From Candidatus Roseilinea sp. (GTDB lineage: Bacteria; Chloroflexota; Anaerolineae; J036; Brachytrichaceae): DNA of 64,000 nucleotides. The notes beneath the pieces are model-generated. The model saw only the letters and a list, made by a program, of their open reading frames with translations. It ran no database searches and was not told the origin of the DNA. The stretch spans positions 2,790,001 through 2,854,000 of the forward strand of contig AP024676.1 in the NCBI GenBank assembly GCA_025998955.1, read 5' to 3'. Both the position numbers and the translations under genes were made by a program. Shown one piece after another: positions 1 through 8,162 of the stretch (position 1 is the first letter of the stretch; the number at the start of each line of letters is the position of its first letter).

Positions 1-280
1 CGCCACAGGCCAGCCCGACCGTCTCGAAGGCCGTTTCATCGGCGACGCCGAAGCGCAGCAACTGCGGGCGACCGGTCTCCAGCGTTTCGACGCCGGCCTC
101 GAACACGGCGCCCTCGACACAGCCGCCGCTTACCGAGCCGGCGATGCGATGGCTCGGCGTGAGCGCCATCTTCGCGCCGACCCCGCGCGGGGCCGATCCC
201 CACGTCTCGATCACCGTCGCCACCGCGACCGGCTCACCTTGTTCGCTCCATTCGCCGATCGCCTCGATAATCTCTCGCAT
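1..280 (-). CDS. XdhC/CoxI family protein, partial (3' end outside window)
   Basis: The first 93 codons of a minus-strand gene run off the left edge. Translation from the ATG at 280 gives a start MREIIEAIGEW, then TWGSAPRGVGAKM and SGGCVEGAV, the conserved N-terminal XdhC_CoxI domain signature. Proteins of this family insert or sulfurate the molybdenum cofactor of xanthine or CO dehydrogenase-type hydroxylases. No molybdenum hydroxylase gene lies in the visible part, so the client is unknown. It is divergent from the enolase-superfamily gene starting at 352, with about 70 bp between them that must hold both promoters. Confidence in the family is high; the exact role is inference. Confidence 0.85.
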   Translation of the reverse strand, partial: MREIIEAIGEWSEQGEPVAVATVIETWGSAPRGVGAKMALTPSHRIAGSVSGGCVEGAVFEAGVETLETGRPQLLRFGVADETAFETVGLACG

Positions 281-351
281 AGCCTGATCTCTTGCGCGAT
301 CGCTCGATCGCGCCGAAAGTATAGGCGACTCTTTCTATCTCAGGACATGCC

Positions 352-1614
352 ATGACTGCGAAGCTCAAAATCATCGAAGTCGAGCGCATCACGTTGAACG
401 TCCCTTTCACCGAGCGCTGCGAGCGGTTGAACGCCCGTGAAGTTTGGAATTGGCGCGTCAGCGAGATCATTCGCGTGGTGACCGACGCCGGCATCGTCGG
501 CTACGGCGAGACGCTGCCCCATTACACATGGGGCCGCGTGAGCGACGAGGCAATCGCGCGCGTCCAAGGCGGCAACCCGGCCGACTTCCTCGGCGACGAT
601 GTGCTGGGCGCCGGCTTGCAGATGGCGCTCTACGATGTTGTCGGCCAAGCGCTGGGCGTCCCGGTCTATCGCTTGTTCAACCTGCCCAAGGTGCGCGATT
701 GGTGCCCGATCTCGTGGTGGAACATTGATGCCTCGCCGGAGGATAACGCCGCCGAGGCGCAAGAGGCGGTTGCGCGCGGCTACACGTCCTACAAGATCAA
801 GGCTCGGCCGTGGTGGGATGTGTTCGCGCAGGTCGAGGCCATTGCCCAGGTCACGCCGCCGCACTTCCGGCTGGACCTGGACTGGAACCAGATGCTGATC
901 AACGCCGGCAACGCCGCGCCGGTGCTGGCCGAGCTAGATCGCGAGCCGCGCGTGGCGATCTACGAATCACCCATCATGCAGCGCGACGTCGAAGGCTTGC
1001 GCCAATTGCGCGGCAAAACCAGCCGGCCGATCGCGCTGCACTTCGGCGATCCGCCCTTTCCGGTCGTCGCGCGAGATCAGGTTTGCGATGGATTCGTCAT
1101 CAGCGGTGGCGTCTCGCGCGTGTTGCGGGAGGCCGCCCAAGCCGCGGCGTTCGACAAGCCGTTCTGGTTGCAACTTGTCGGCACAGGGCTGACTACGCTG
1201 ATGTCGCTGCACTTGGGCGCGGTGTTGCCTTTTGCGCAATGGCCGGCGGTCAACTGCCTGAACAACTACGCCGACGACTTGCTCGTGCAGCCGATCGAGA
1301 TCGTCGGCGGCTGTGCCCGCGTGCCCGAAGCTCCCGGTCTGGGCATCGCCGTAGATGAGGCAGCCCTGACGAAATACCGCATGGATCCACCCTACGTGCT
1401 GCCCAAGCCGCGCCTGTTGCTGGAAGTGATTTGGCCGAACGATCACCGCCGCTTCTACGCCGACATCTGGCAGGCCTGGGCAGATGCCCAGCACGGCAAC
1501 ATTCCGGCGCAAGCGCGCGGCGTACGCATGGCGACGCACCCCGACGACGGCTCGCGCGAATGGACAGACCTGTTCGCCCGCGCGCAGGCCGGGCCGGTGG
1601 TCATGCGCGTCTGA
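352..1614 (+). CDS. Enolase-superfamily (mandelate racemase/muconate lactonizing) enzyme
   Basis: This 420-aa protein has the enolase-superfamily plan: an N-terminal capping domain (about 1-125) and a modified TIM barrel. Visible barrel residues are the KIK motif on strand 2 (K148, K150), D175/D177 in RLDLDWNQ, and E205 in YESPI. The usual third metal ligand, a Glu in a GE motif, is not seen; IALHFGDPP (H230, D233) occupies that place, so the active site is not canonical. The family abstracts a proton alpha to a carboxylate, typically in sugar-acid or aromatic-acid catabolism; the substrate cannot be read here. The start ATG follows a short gap after the divergent XdhC-like gene. A second, more canonical superfamily member lies at 55230-56426. 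Confidence 0.8.
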   Translation: MTAKLKIIEVERITLNVPFTERCERLNAREVWNWRVSEIIRVVTDAGIVGYGETLPHYTWGRVSDEAIARVQGGNPADFLGDDVLGAGLQMALYDVVGQALGVPVYRLFNLPKVRDWCPISWWNIDASPEDNAAEAQEAVARGYTSYKIKARPWWDVFAQVEAIAQVTPPHFRLDLDWNQMLINAGNAAPVLAELDREPRVAIYESPIMQRDVEGLRQLRGKTSRPIALHFGDPPFPVVARDQVCDGFVISGGVSRVLREAAQAAAFDKPFWLQLVGTGLTTLMSLHLGAVLPFAQWPAVNCLNNYADDLLVQPIEIVGGCARVPEAPGLGIAVDEAALTKYRMDPPYVLPKPRLLLEVIWPNDHRRFYADIWQAWADAQHGNIPAQARGVRMATHPDDGSREWTDLFARAQAGPVVMRV

Positions 1615-1737
1615 GCGCGCCTCGGTGTGGCTCGACTGCAGCCGCTACGTCCCCAGCGCAGACTTCTGTGCCCCGAACGGGACGGAAGTGCGCCCTACCG
1701 CTAGATGCCGGTTCGTCTCCCTTGCCGAACGCACCCG

Positions 1738-2382
1738 TTAGCTCGTTCTCTGCACAACCACTTGATAGCCATGGTGAACTACCCTTAATCGCAGCGCGTA
1801 GGCCTCCAAGAACAGGTCAATCGCGATTTGGGGGCGCTGCGCGGCGGGCTTGCTCATTTCCCATAAATAGTCATCGAAGATGATCAGGCCATTGCATTTC
1901 AACAGGCGCCAACTCAGCGCAGCGTCCAGTAAGACGTCGGCAGCACGGTGGCTCCCATCTACATAGATCACATCGAAGTATGCTTCCGGCAGTTCCGGCA
2001 ATATCGCATCAGACCGGCCTTTGTGTTTGCGTACTTGCCCACGTCGCCCTGATTTAAGAATATTGTGATCGAATCGAGGCTCTAGCCCCTTTCCGGTAAA
2101 TAAATCTATGCAGTCGAGCGTTGAAGTAGGATGAGTGAGCACGTTCTGCAAGAACCAAACTGCCGAGCGCCCCTCGTGGCTACCAATCTCGAGGAAGCGA
2201 ACCTCAGGTTTGCCAACCCAGTCGGCGAGCCAGACCTGCCAGTTTCGCACGTGCATCGTGACGTAATCTTTGGTGTAGCTGTAGTCGTTGGACGTTCTGA
2301 GCGACAGCCTTAACCAGTGGTTATATGCGTATATGTAGCTGGACCGAATTGTGTTGTAGACACCTGGGAGCAAACTTAACAT
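1738..2382 (-). CDS. Class I SAM-dependent methyltransferase
   Basis: This 214-aa protein has a Rossmann methyltransferase core: motif I is FLEIGSHEG (about 63-71), an acidic post-I region follows (LDCIDLFTG), and DVIYVDGSH lies near 140, as in the Methyltransf_24 type. An N-terminal extension of about 45 residues precedes the core. It is divergent from the PqqD-like gene, with only 36 bp between the two start codons. It may therefore belong to the same peptide or glycan modification locus, but the direction of transcription means it is not in the same operon. The acceptor substrate is unknown. It is codirectional with nothing immediately downstream; 123 bp without features separate it from the enolase-superfamily gene. 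Confidence 0.8.
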   Translation of the reverse strand: MLSLLPGVYNTIRSSYIYAYNHWLRLSLRTSNDYSYTKDYVTMHVRNWQVWLADWVGKPEVRFLEIGSHEGRSAVWFLQNVLTHPTSTLDCIDLFTGKGLEPRFDHNILKSGRRGQVRKHKGRSDAILPELPEAYFDVIYVDGSHRAADVLLDAALSWRLLKCNGLIIFDDYLWEMSKPAAQRPQIAIDLFLEAYALRLRVVHHGYQVVVQRTS

Positions 2383-2418
2383 CGAGATAACAGCCGCTCG
2401 TCCTCAGTGTAGATTGAT

Positions 2419-2874
2419 ATGCAAATGATGGCCAATTCTTATCGAGTCAACACCCCCCACATCGTTTACGAGAGCTTTACCGACGAGGTTATCGCGGTCA
2501 GCTTCCTGGACGGTTCTTATTACAGTATACGCGGCGCCGGCATCGAGATTTGGAAGCTGCTTTGCGCTGGTGCCGACATTGACCGGATCGTTGCACAGCT
2601 ACAGAGCGCTTATCCAAATGAACCTGGGTTGCGTGAGGCCATCAACGGCTTTCTGGAGAAACTTCTAAATCATTCCCTGATCACAACCACAGAAGAAAGC
2701 GCCACCGCCCCTTTCCCAGAGATCCTCCCCGAACTTACCGGCTTCATACCCCCGATCCTTGAGGCCTACACCGATATGCAAGATCTAATGCTGCTAGACC
2801 CAATCCACGAAGTCGGTGAGGACGGGTGGCCAAAACGAGCTACAGCACCATCCGCAGCAAATGCTCATGAATGA
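2419..2874 (+). CDS. PqqD-family peptide-binding chaperone with conserved C-terminal tail
   Basis: This 151-aa protein starts with a PqqD-type RiPP recognition domain (about 5-95): FLDGSYYSIRGAGIEIWKLL, then a helical region ending NGFLEKLLNHSLI. PqqD domains bind leader peptides and present them to modifying enzymes. After the domain comes a Pro-rich stretch and a tail reading TDMQDLMLLDPIHEVGEDGW (about 117-136), which the fold does not need and which looks like a substrate or docking peptide. ATG codons at 2419, 2425 and 2428 are all possible starts. The gene overlaps the next one, suggesting translational coupling. It is the first gene of an operon running to 8141. Confidence 0.8.
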   Translation: MQMMANSYRVNTPHIVYESFTDEVIAVSFLDGSYYSIRGAGIEIWKLLCAGADIDRIVAQLQSAYPNEPGLREAINGFLEKLLNHSLITTTEESATAPFPEILPELTGFIPPILEAYTDMQDLMLLDPIHEVGEDGWPKRATAPSAANAHE

Positions 2875-3904
2875 GGGCGATCGCTTCATTGCACAGCTGT
2901 ATGGTGCATTTGACCGAGCTGCGCAAGGAGGCTTGACACAGCTTACGCTCTGCGTTGCCGGACAGCACGTGCGCCTCCTCATCGCCGGGGAAGGCATGTC
3001 GGTACTGCTGCCGGCACTGGCGCACCTCGTTGTCCCTGAGCAGAACGACGAAGACAACGCGCTGACGATCTGCCTATGGGACACTGCCAGCACCGGCATC
3101 CACCCCCCACCGCCGCCTTGGAACGAAGCGCAATACGGTCGGCATGGCGAAATTCTCGGCTTCAACACGGCGGAGCTGCGCTGCGCGTTCGACCTTGGCC
3201 GTAGCGCACTCTACACTTGGTCGGCTGCCGCGAAGCTGGCGATTTGCTGGACGAGCGACGCGCGCATTCTGCCTGCTTATGAACGTGGCGCGCCGCTATT
3301 GCCTATTTGGCACTGGTGGCTCAGTTCAAGGGGCGATGCGCTACTACACGCAGCGGCAGTGAGCTGCGATGGAATCGGCGCGCTGATCGTGGGTCGAGGC
3401 GGATCCGGTAAATCCACGACCGCATTGGCCTGCCTCAGCGCCGGGATGGACTATCTGGGTGACGACTACTGTGCGGTGACCTTAGGAGCGCGCATGCACA
3501 TCCACAGCCTATTCTGCACTGCCAAAGTGCACCGCGACAACTTACATCGCTTGCCTCGTCTGCAGCGAACAAATCGGTTGGATGAAGAAGAGAAGATCGT
3601 CTTCGACTTGTGCACCGAGTTCGCTGCAGGCTTAGCGCGATGCTGCCAACTCAGCGCCATTCTGGTGCCAGCCTTTGCCGATCGAAATGATTCGTCTATC
3701 GAACCGGTTTCACCCGGACTGGCGCTACGCGCCCTTGCTCCCAGCACGCTCTTTCAACTGGCTGCTTCACGCGCCTCAGATTTCGAGCACATCGCTTATC
3801 TGGTGAAGCGGACGCCCTGCTACCGGCTATGGCTCGGCGGAGCGGTCGGCAGCATCCCCGACGTGGTACGTGAACTGCTGAGGTCAACGACTCATGAAAG
3901 TTAG
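2861..3904 (+). CDS. HPr kinase-like P-loop kinase of peptide-modification clusters
   Basis: The reading frame is open from a GTG at 2816, but ATG codons at 2861 and 2867 overlap the end of the PqqD gene and are better starts; 2861 is used here (347 aa). A P-loop GRGGSGKST lies near residue 177, preceded by LHAAAVS and followed by AGMDYLGDDYCAV, the pattern of HprK C-terminal-domain relatives found next to PqqD-like genes. In paeninodin-type lasso clusters such kinases phosphorylate a C-terminal Ser of the precursor. The N-terminal ~140 residues have no recognisable domain. It overlaps the following glycosyltransferase by 11 bp. A kinase of the HPr protein itself is unlikely because no PTS genes are nearby. 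Confidence 0.75.
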   Translation: MLMNEGDRFIAQLYGAFDRAAQGGLTQLTLCVAGQHVRLLIAGEGMSVLLPALAHLVVPEQNDEDNALTICLWDTASTGIHPPPPPWNEAQYGRHGEILGFNTAELRCAFDLGRSALYTWSAAAKLAICWTSDARILPAYERGAPLLPIWHWWLSSRGDALLHAAAVSCDGIGALIVGRGGSGKSTTALACLSAGMDYLGDDYCAVTLGARMHIHSLFCTAKVHRDNLHRLPRLQRTNRLDEEEKIVFDLCTEFAAGLARCCQLSAILVPAFADRNDSSIEPVSPGLALRALAPSTLFQLAASRASDFEHIAYLVKRTPCYRLWLGGAVGSIPDVVRELLRSTTHES

Positions 3905-5288
3905 CGTCGTCATCCCTACATTCAACCGAGCGGAATTACTGCTTGAGGCAGTTGCCAGCGTGCGCCAGCAGAACTACCCAAACTTAGAGATCATCATCGT
4001 AGACGATGGTTCTACCGATCGCACTGCCGAGATCGTTCGAGCCTTAGGTAGGGATATCCACTACACGCGGTTAGAGCGTAACCGCGGCGTCGCAGCAGCG
4101 CGCAACGTGGGTGTGTCACTCGCTTCTGGAGATGTAATTGCCTTCCTAGATAGCGATGACTTGTGGCCGCCGGATAAACTGCGCATACAGACGCAGCTCA
4201 TGCACATGGATGTTGACATCGTGTGGGGGAAGACCCAGATCTTGCGTCGCGATCCATCGGATGGCCGATTCATCCCCTACGATGCGCCATTTGCCAGTAT
4301 ATTGCTTGGAAGCGCGCTGATCAGGCGCACACTCTTCAACACCGACAAAGTCGGGCCTTTCGACGAGGAACTACGACAACACGAAGACCTCGACTGGTTC
4401 ATGCGTGCGCGCGAACGACCCATCAACTTTGCTCCGCACGATGACGTTGCGTTGTATTACCGCATACACGGTAGCAGCCTGACACGCGACAACCAATTGC
4501 GTTTTATCGCCGGCAAGACGACGTTTCTATCCGTCTTCAAGCGATCGCTCGAGCGGCGGCGACAAACGCACGTTGCCAGCGCAAGCCCTCTACCTCGATC
4601 AAGAATGCGGGATGTCAGCGTGATCATTCCAGTGCGGAATCAGGAACGCTACCTGGCCGAAGCCATCGAGAGCGCGCTGGCGCAGAGCAGGCCACCAGAT
4701 GAGATCATCGTCGTTGACGACGGCTCTGCCGATGGCACATCGGAAGTGGTTCGGCAATATGCAACTCGGATTCGCTATGCGTACCAACCGCCGCAAGGCG
4801 CACCTGCAGCACGTAATCGCGGCCTTGCATTGGCCACCGGCGGTTTAATCGCCTTTCTCGATGCAGACGACACTTGGCTGCCGACCAAGTTGGAAGCACA
4901 GCTCGCAATCCTTGAATCGCAACCTGAAGTGGACATCGTGTTTTGCTACGCAGAACAGTTCGTGGACGAAGATGCTCAAACCACCGTAGCTCCCATACCG
5001 GAACGACTTCGTCGCTTGCCGGCCGTCTACGCTAGCGGCATGCTGGTTCGGCGTGCTGCTTTCCAGCAAGTTGGGCTTTTTGATGAGCGCTATGTCCGCG
5101 CCGATGTGATTGATTGGATTGCGCGTGCGCGTCAAGTTGGTCTCACCGAAGCTACACTTCCGAATGTGTTGGTTCGCCGGCGCTGGCACGCCACTAACTT
5201 GGGCCGTATGACCCGGTCGCTCGACAACGAGTATGCCCACGCGGCAAAGGCGGCGCTCGATCGCCGCCGCGGTATTCACAAATCATGA
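3894..5288 (+). CDS. Tandem-domain family 2 glycosyltransferase
   Basis: This 464-aa protein has two complete GT-A glycosyltransferase domains. Domain 1 (1 to about 225) starts MKVSVVIPTFNRAE, has VDDGSTDRT and the metal-binding DSDD near 86. Domain 2 (about 238-455) starts MRDVSVIIPVRNQE, has VDDGSADGT and DADD near 323. Both keep the nucleotide-binding DDGS and DXD motifs, so both could be active. The fusion suggests disaccharide addition or polymerisation on the product of this operon. It overlaps the kinase gene upstream and shares an ATGA overlap with the ABC transporter downstream. The acceptor, whether peptide or lipid, is unknown. Confidence 0.85.
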   Translation: MKVSVVIPTFNRAELLLEAVASVRQQNYPNLEIIIVDDGSTDRTAEIVRALGRDIHYTRLERNRGVAAARNVGVSLASGDVIAFLDSDDLWPPDKLRIQTQLMHMDVDIVWGKTQILRRDPSDGRFIPYDAPFASILLGSALIRRTLFNTDKVGPFDEELRQHEDLDWFMRARERPINFAPHDDVALYYRIHGSSLTRDNQLRFIAGKTTFLSVFKRSLERRRQTHVASASPLPRSRMRDVSVIIPVRNQERYLAEAIESALAQSRPPDEIIVVDDGSADGTSEVVRQYATRIRYAYQPPQGAPAARNRGLALATGGLIAFLDADDTWLPTKLEAQLAILESQPEVDIVFCYAEQFVDEDAQTTVAPIPERLRRLPAVYASGMLVRRAAFQQVGLFDERYVRADVIDWIARARQVGLTEATLPNVLVRRRWHATNLGRMTRSLDNEYAHAAKAALDRRRGIHKS

Positions 5289-6919
5289 ATCGCATGCAGT
5301 GGGCTCCTTGGCGCTACCTCATTACTTTCTATCGTTCGCACATCCCAAGTATGGCGACGATCGTTGTCTTGTCATCCTTGCAGATGGGTGCCGCCTTGCC
5401 CATCCTGTTCATCGTGCAACGCATCTTCGACGAAGCGCTCCCACGCCAAGACGTGACGCGATTACTGGGCTACGTTTCCGCACTGGCGTTGCTGTATCTT
5501 GCAGCCATCGGCTTTTTACTGCTTGCCCGCCGGCGCGCGCTCTTCATCACGCGTTTGGCTGCAGCTTGCTTGCGTGAGGACTTGCTCGACCGGCTCTACG
5601 CAATGCCACCCGATAGGGCGATGCGCCGCGAATTCGCACCCACGGCCACCGCTTTCTCGCACGATGTGGACCGCGTCGAGAACATGTGTGGTGCATTAGT
5701 CTCACAGGCGTTGCCCGCTTCGCTCATCATCATCGCATTTGGCGCATACCTGCTCTGGCTTAATTCGCTCACCTTTGCGCTGGCGCTTGCAACCCTGACG
5801 CTTTTGACTATAGTGCAACAACGCATTAGTGCTCGAACACATCGTGCCGCGCGCGATCACCAATCAGCGCTGCGCGCCTATAGCGCGCGCACGCTCTTCG
5901 CGTTGCGCTACCTCGATCTGACCCAGTCGCGCGGCGCTATAGACGTTGAACGCACTAACCAGCGGGGGGCCATCGAGCGATTACGCCGGGCCAGCTGCAC
6001 ATCCTCCTGGAACCGTGCTCTCGTCCAAGTCGCCAACGACGGCGTCATGATGGTCGGATCGTTGACGCTATTGTTAGTCGGGGGCTACTTCGTGGCAATG
6101 CGCGAGCTGACGCCGGGTCAGTTGATCTCTGCCTACGCTGCCCTGGCACTCACGCGGATGCATGCCGGTAATCTGACATCGGCGCTACCTGCGGTCATCG
6201 AGGGGAAGCTCGCCTTGGAACACATCTACGCCTTCGCTCAAACGGCGATGGTATCGCGCCGAACTGAGAGTCAACGCATTCACTTCAGTGGACGTATGGA
6301 TGTGTGTGGCGTCACCTTTGGGTATGGTGATTCGCCTATACTGCGCAACGTGTCGCTCTCGGTCCGGCCGGCATCGCTTACCCTGATCGTCGGTGCAAAT
6401 GGTTCCGGCAAAAGCACGCTGCTGCGATTGATGATCGGTTTGTATCAACCCTGGAGCGGCACGATTCTGGCCGACGGGATGCCGCTTTGCAAATTGGACA
6501 TCCAGCATTTACGCCGTCAGATCGGCGTGCTCTACCAGGAACCGCTGCTCTTCGCCGGCACGATTCGCGACAACATCGCCTATGGCTTTCCGGAGGCAAG
6601 TGACGCCGAAGTACAGCGGGCTGCACAATTGGCATGTGCCCACGCGTTCATCACAGCGTTGCCTCATGGATATGACACAGCGATCGGTGAAGACGCACTG
6701 CGCCTGTCCGGCGGACAGCGGCAACGCATCGCGCTTGCACGCGCGCTGTTGTTTTCGCCACGCATGTTGCTATTGGATGAACCCACGAATCATCTCGACG
6801 TCGAATCACTGCAGACAATTCTCACCAACCTGAGTCATCTCGACAACGCGCCCGCGCTGGTCATCACGACACACCGGCCAGAACTCTTCCCTGCTGCCGA
6901 CCGGGTCATTCGGCTCTAG
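5285..6919 (+). CDS. ABC transporter, fused permease and ATPase (exporter type)
   Basis: This 544-aa half-transporter has a transmembrane domain (about 1-300) and a C-terminal ATPase domain. The P-loop GANGSGKST is near residue 369, the signature LSGGQRQRIALARALL near 473, and Walker B LLLDEPTNHLD follows. There is no N-terminal C39 peptidase, so it would not cleave a double-glycine leader itself. The gene starts within the stop of the tandem glycosyltransferase (ATGA overlap), so it probably exports the product of this operon or confers immunity. It should act as a homodimer in the inner membrane. Confidence 0.88.
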   Translation: MNRMQWAPWRYLITFYRSHIPSMATIVVLSSLQMGAALPILFIVQRIFDEALPRQDVTRLLGYVSALALLYLAAIGFLLLARRRALFITRLAAACLREDLLDRLYAMPPDRAMRREFAPTATAFSHDVDRVENMCGALVSQALPASLIIIAFGAYLLWLNSLTFALALATLTLLTIVQQRISARTHRAARDHQSALRAYSARTLFALRYLDLTQSRGAIDVERTNQRGAIERLRRASCTSSWNRALVQVANDGVMMVGSLTLLLVGGYFVAMRELTPGQLISAYAALALTRMHAGNLTSALPAVIEGKLALEHIYAFAQTAMVSRRTESQRIHFSGRMDVCGVTFGYGDSPILRNVSLSVRPASLTLIVGANGSGKSTLLRLMIGLYQPWSGTILADGMPLCKLDIQHLRRQIGVLYQEPLLFAGTIRDNIAYGFPEASDAEVQRAAQLACAHAFITALPHGYDTAIGEDALRLSGGQRQRIALARALLFSPRMLLLDEPTNHLDVESLQTILTNLSHLDNAPALVITTHRPELFPAADRVIRL

Positions 6920-6944
6920 ACAAATCTTTCATGCTGTGGCTGCT

Positions 6945-8141
6945 ATGCCGCGCCTCAGTTACTTACCCTCACCAACGCACGAGCTACTGCTGAAAGCGGG
7001 GCTACTGCAAGACGAACGCGCACTGCAAGCCTGGCGAGCATGGACAGCGCACGTGCGCCTACCAGACGATCCAGTAGATGGCGGCGCCTTCCGTCTGCTG
7101 CCGCTGGTTTATCACAACCTCATTGCACTCGGCTTCCATGATCCATCCCTAACACTTTTGAAAGGTATCCACCGGCGAACGTGGTTTGAGAATCAATTGC
7201 GGTTGCGCTCGCTGGCCGGTTTGCTCGACCGCTTTCACCAAGCCGGCATTCCGACACTCGTGCTCAAAGGCGCTGCGCTGGCGCTACGCTATTATGCCGA
7301 TGTCGGCCTGCGCCCGATGGACGATGTGGACGTGTTGATTCCGACCGAACGCGCGCGTGAGGCCATAGCGTTGCTCCATCGGTGGGGCTGGCGCGAGAAG
7401 CCCTATCGAGAAATGCGTCAAGTTGACGACAACGTCATCGCTGCTCGACACTCCTGGGAATTCAGCAATGAGGCCGGCGATCGCGTGGATTTACACTGGC
7501 ATGCGCTCTTCACGAGTTGCTTCCCGGGCGCGGACGAATCCTTTTGGCGCGATGCAGAGCCATGGACGATTGGCGGCACGTCCTCGCTCGCCCTGAATGC
7601 AGCCGATGCCTTGATTCATACATGCGCCCACGGTGGGCAATGGAATCCATTACCACCAGTACGCTGGATCAGCGACGCAATCCATATCCTGCGCTCCGGC
7701 GCGCATCGCATCGCCTGGCAACGGTTCGTAGCGCTGACCCAATGGCTGGGTGTAACGCTGCATGTGCGCGACAGCATTGACTATCTCATCAAGAATTTCG
7801 ACGCACCTATCCCCGCTGAAGTGCTCACCGAACTTGCGCGTGTGCCGGTCTCAGCGGAGGAACGTCGCGTTTACGTTTGTCTCAGCTCGGCGCCTACGGG
7901 TGTCCTGCCCAGCGTTGCGCGCATATGGCATAGTTACCGGCGCTACCAAACGCTGTGGATGGCTCGAGCCTCGTCTCGACCGCCGATCGGGCTGCTCGCC
8001 TATGCGCAGGCAACCGCGGGGCAGCCCACCCCCCTGCATCTGATCCGACGCGGCTTACAACTGATCCAACGGGACGTGCCGGCCTGGCTCGGCAGCGCAG
8101 GTAAATCACGAATCGGACGAGCGGCGAACCCACCCCAGTAG
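6945..8141 (+). CDS. Nucleotidyltransferase-family protein (NTP_transf_5 type)
   Basis: This protein of about 398 aa starts at ATG 6945; an in-frame GTG at 6936 is an alternative. The core motif LVLKGAALALRYYADVGLRP followed by MDDVDVLI (about 104-132) is typical of the NTP_transf_5 group, where the Asp pair would bind metal. Such proteins occur in lasso-peptide and other RiPP clusters beside HPr-kinase-like genes and PqqD proteins, which matches this operon. The reaction is not established. It lies 25 bp after the ABC transporter and is the last gene of the operon, converging on pfkA with a 21-bp gap. Confidence 0.72.
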   Translation: MPRLSYLPSPTHELLLKAGLLQDERALQAWRAWTAHVRLPDDPVDGGAFRLLPLVYHNLIALGFHDPSLTLLKGIHRRTWFENQLRLRSLAGLLDRFHQAGIPTLVLKGAALALRYYADVGLRPMDDVDVLIPTERAREAIALLHRWGWREKPYREMRQVDDNVIAARHSWEFSNEAGDRVDLHWHALFTSCFPGADESFWRDAEPWTIGGTSSLALNAADALIHTCAHGGQWNPLPPVRWISDAIHILRSGAHRIAWQRFVALTQWLGVTLHVRDSIDYLIKNFDAPIPAEVLTELARVPVSAEERRVYVCLSSAPTGVLPSVARIWHSYRRYQTLWMARASSRPPIGLLAYAQATAGQPTPLHLIRRGLQLIQRDVPAWLGSAGKSRIGRAANPPQ

Positions 8142-8162
8142 CTCACTCGCTCTTTGCCGCAA

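Noticed and set aside
2419-8141. Complete lasso-peptide biosynthetic cluster.
   Set aside because: No asparagine-synthetase-like cyclase, no B2 peptidase and no separate precursor gene are present; only the accessory gene types match.
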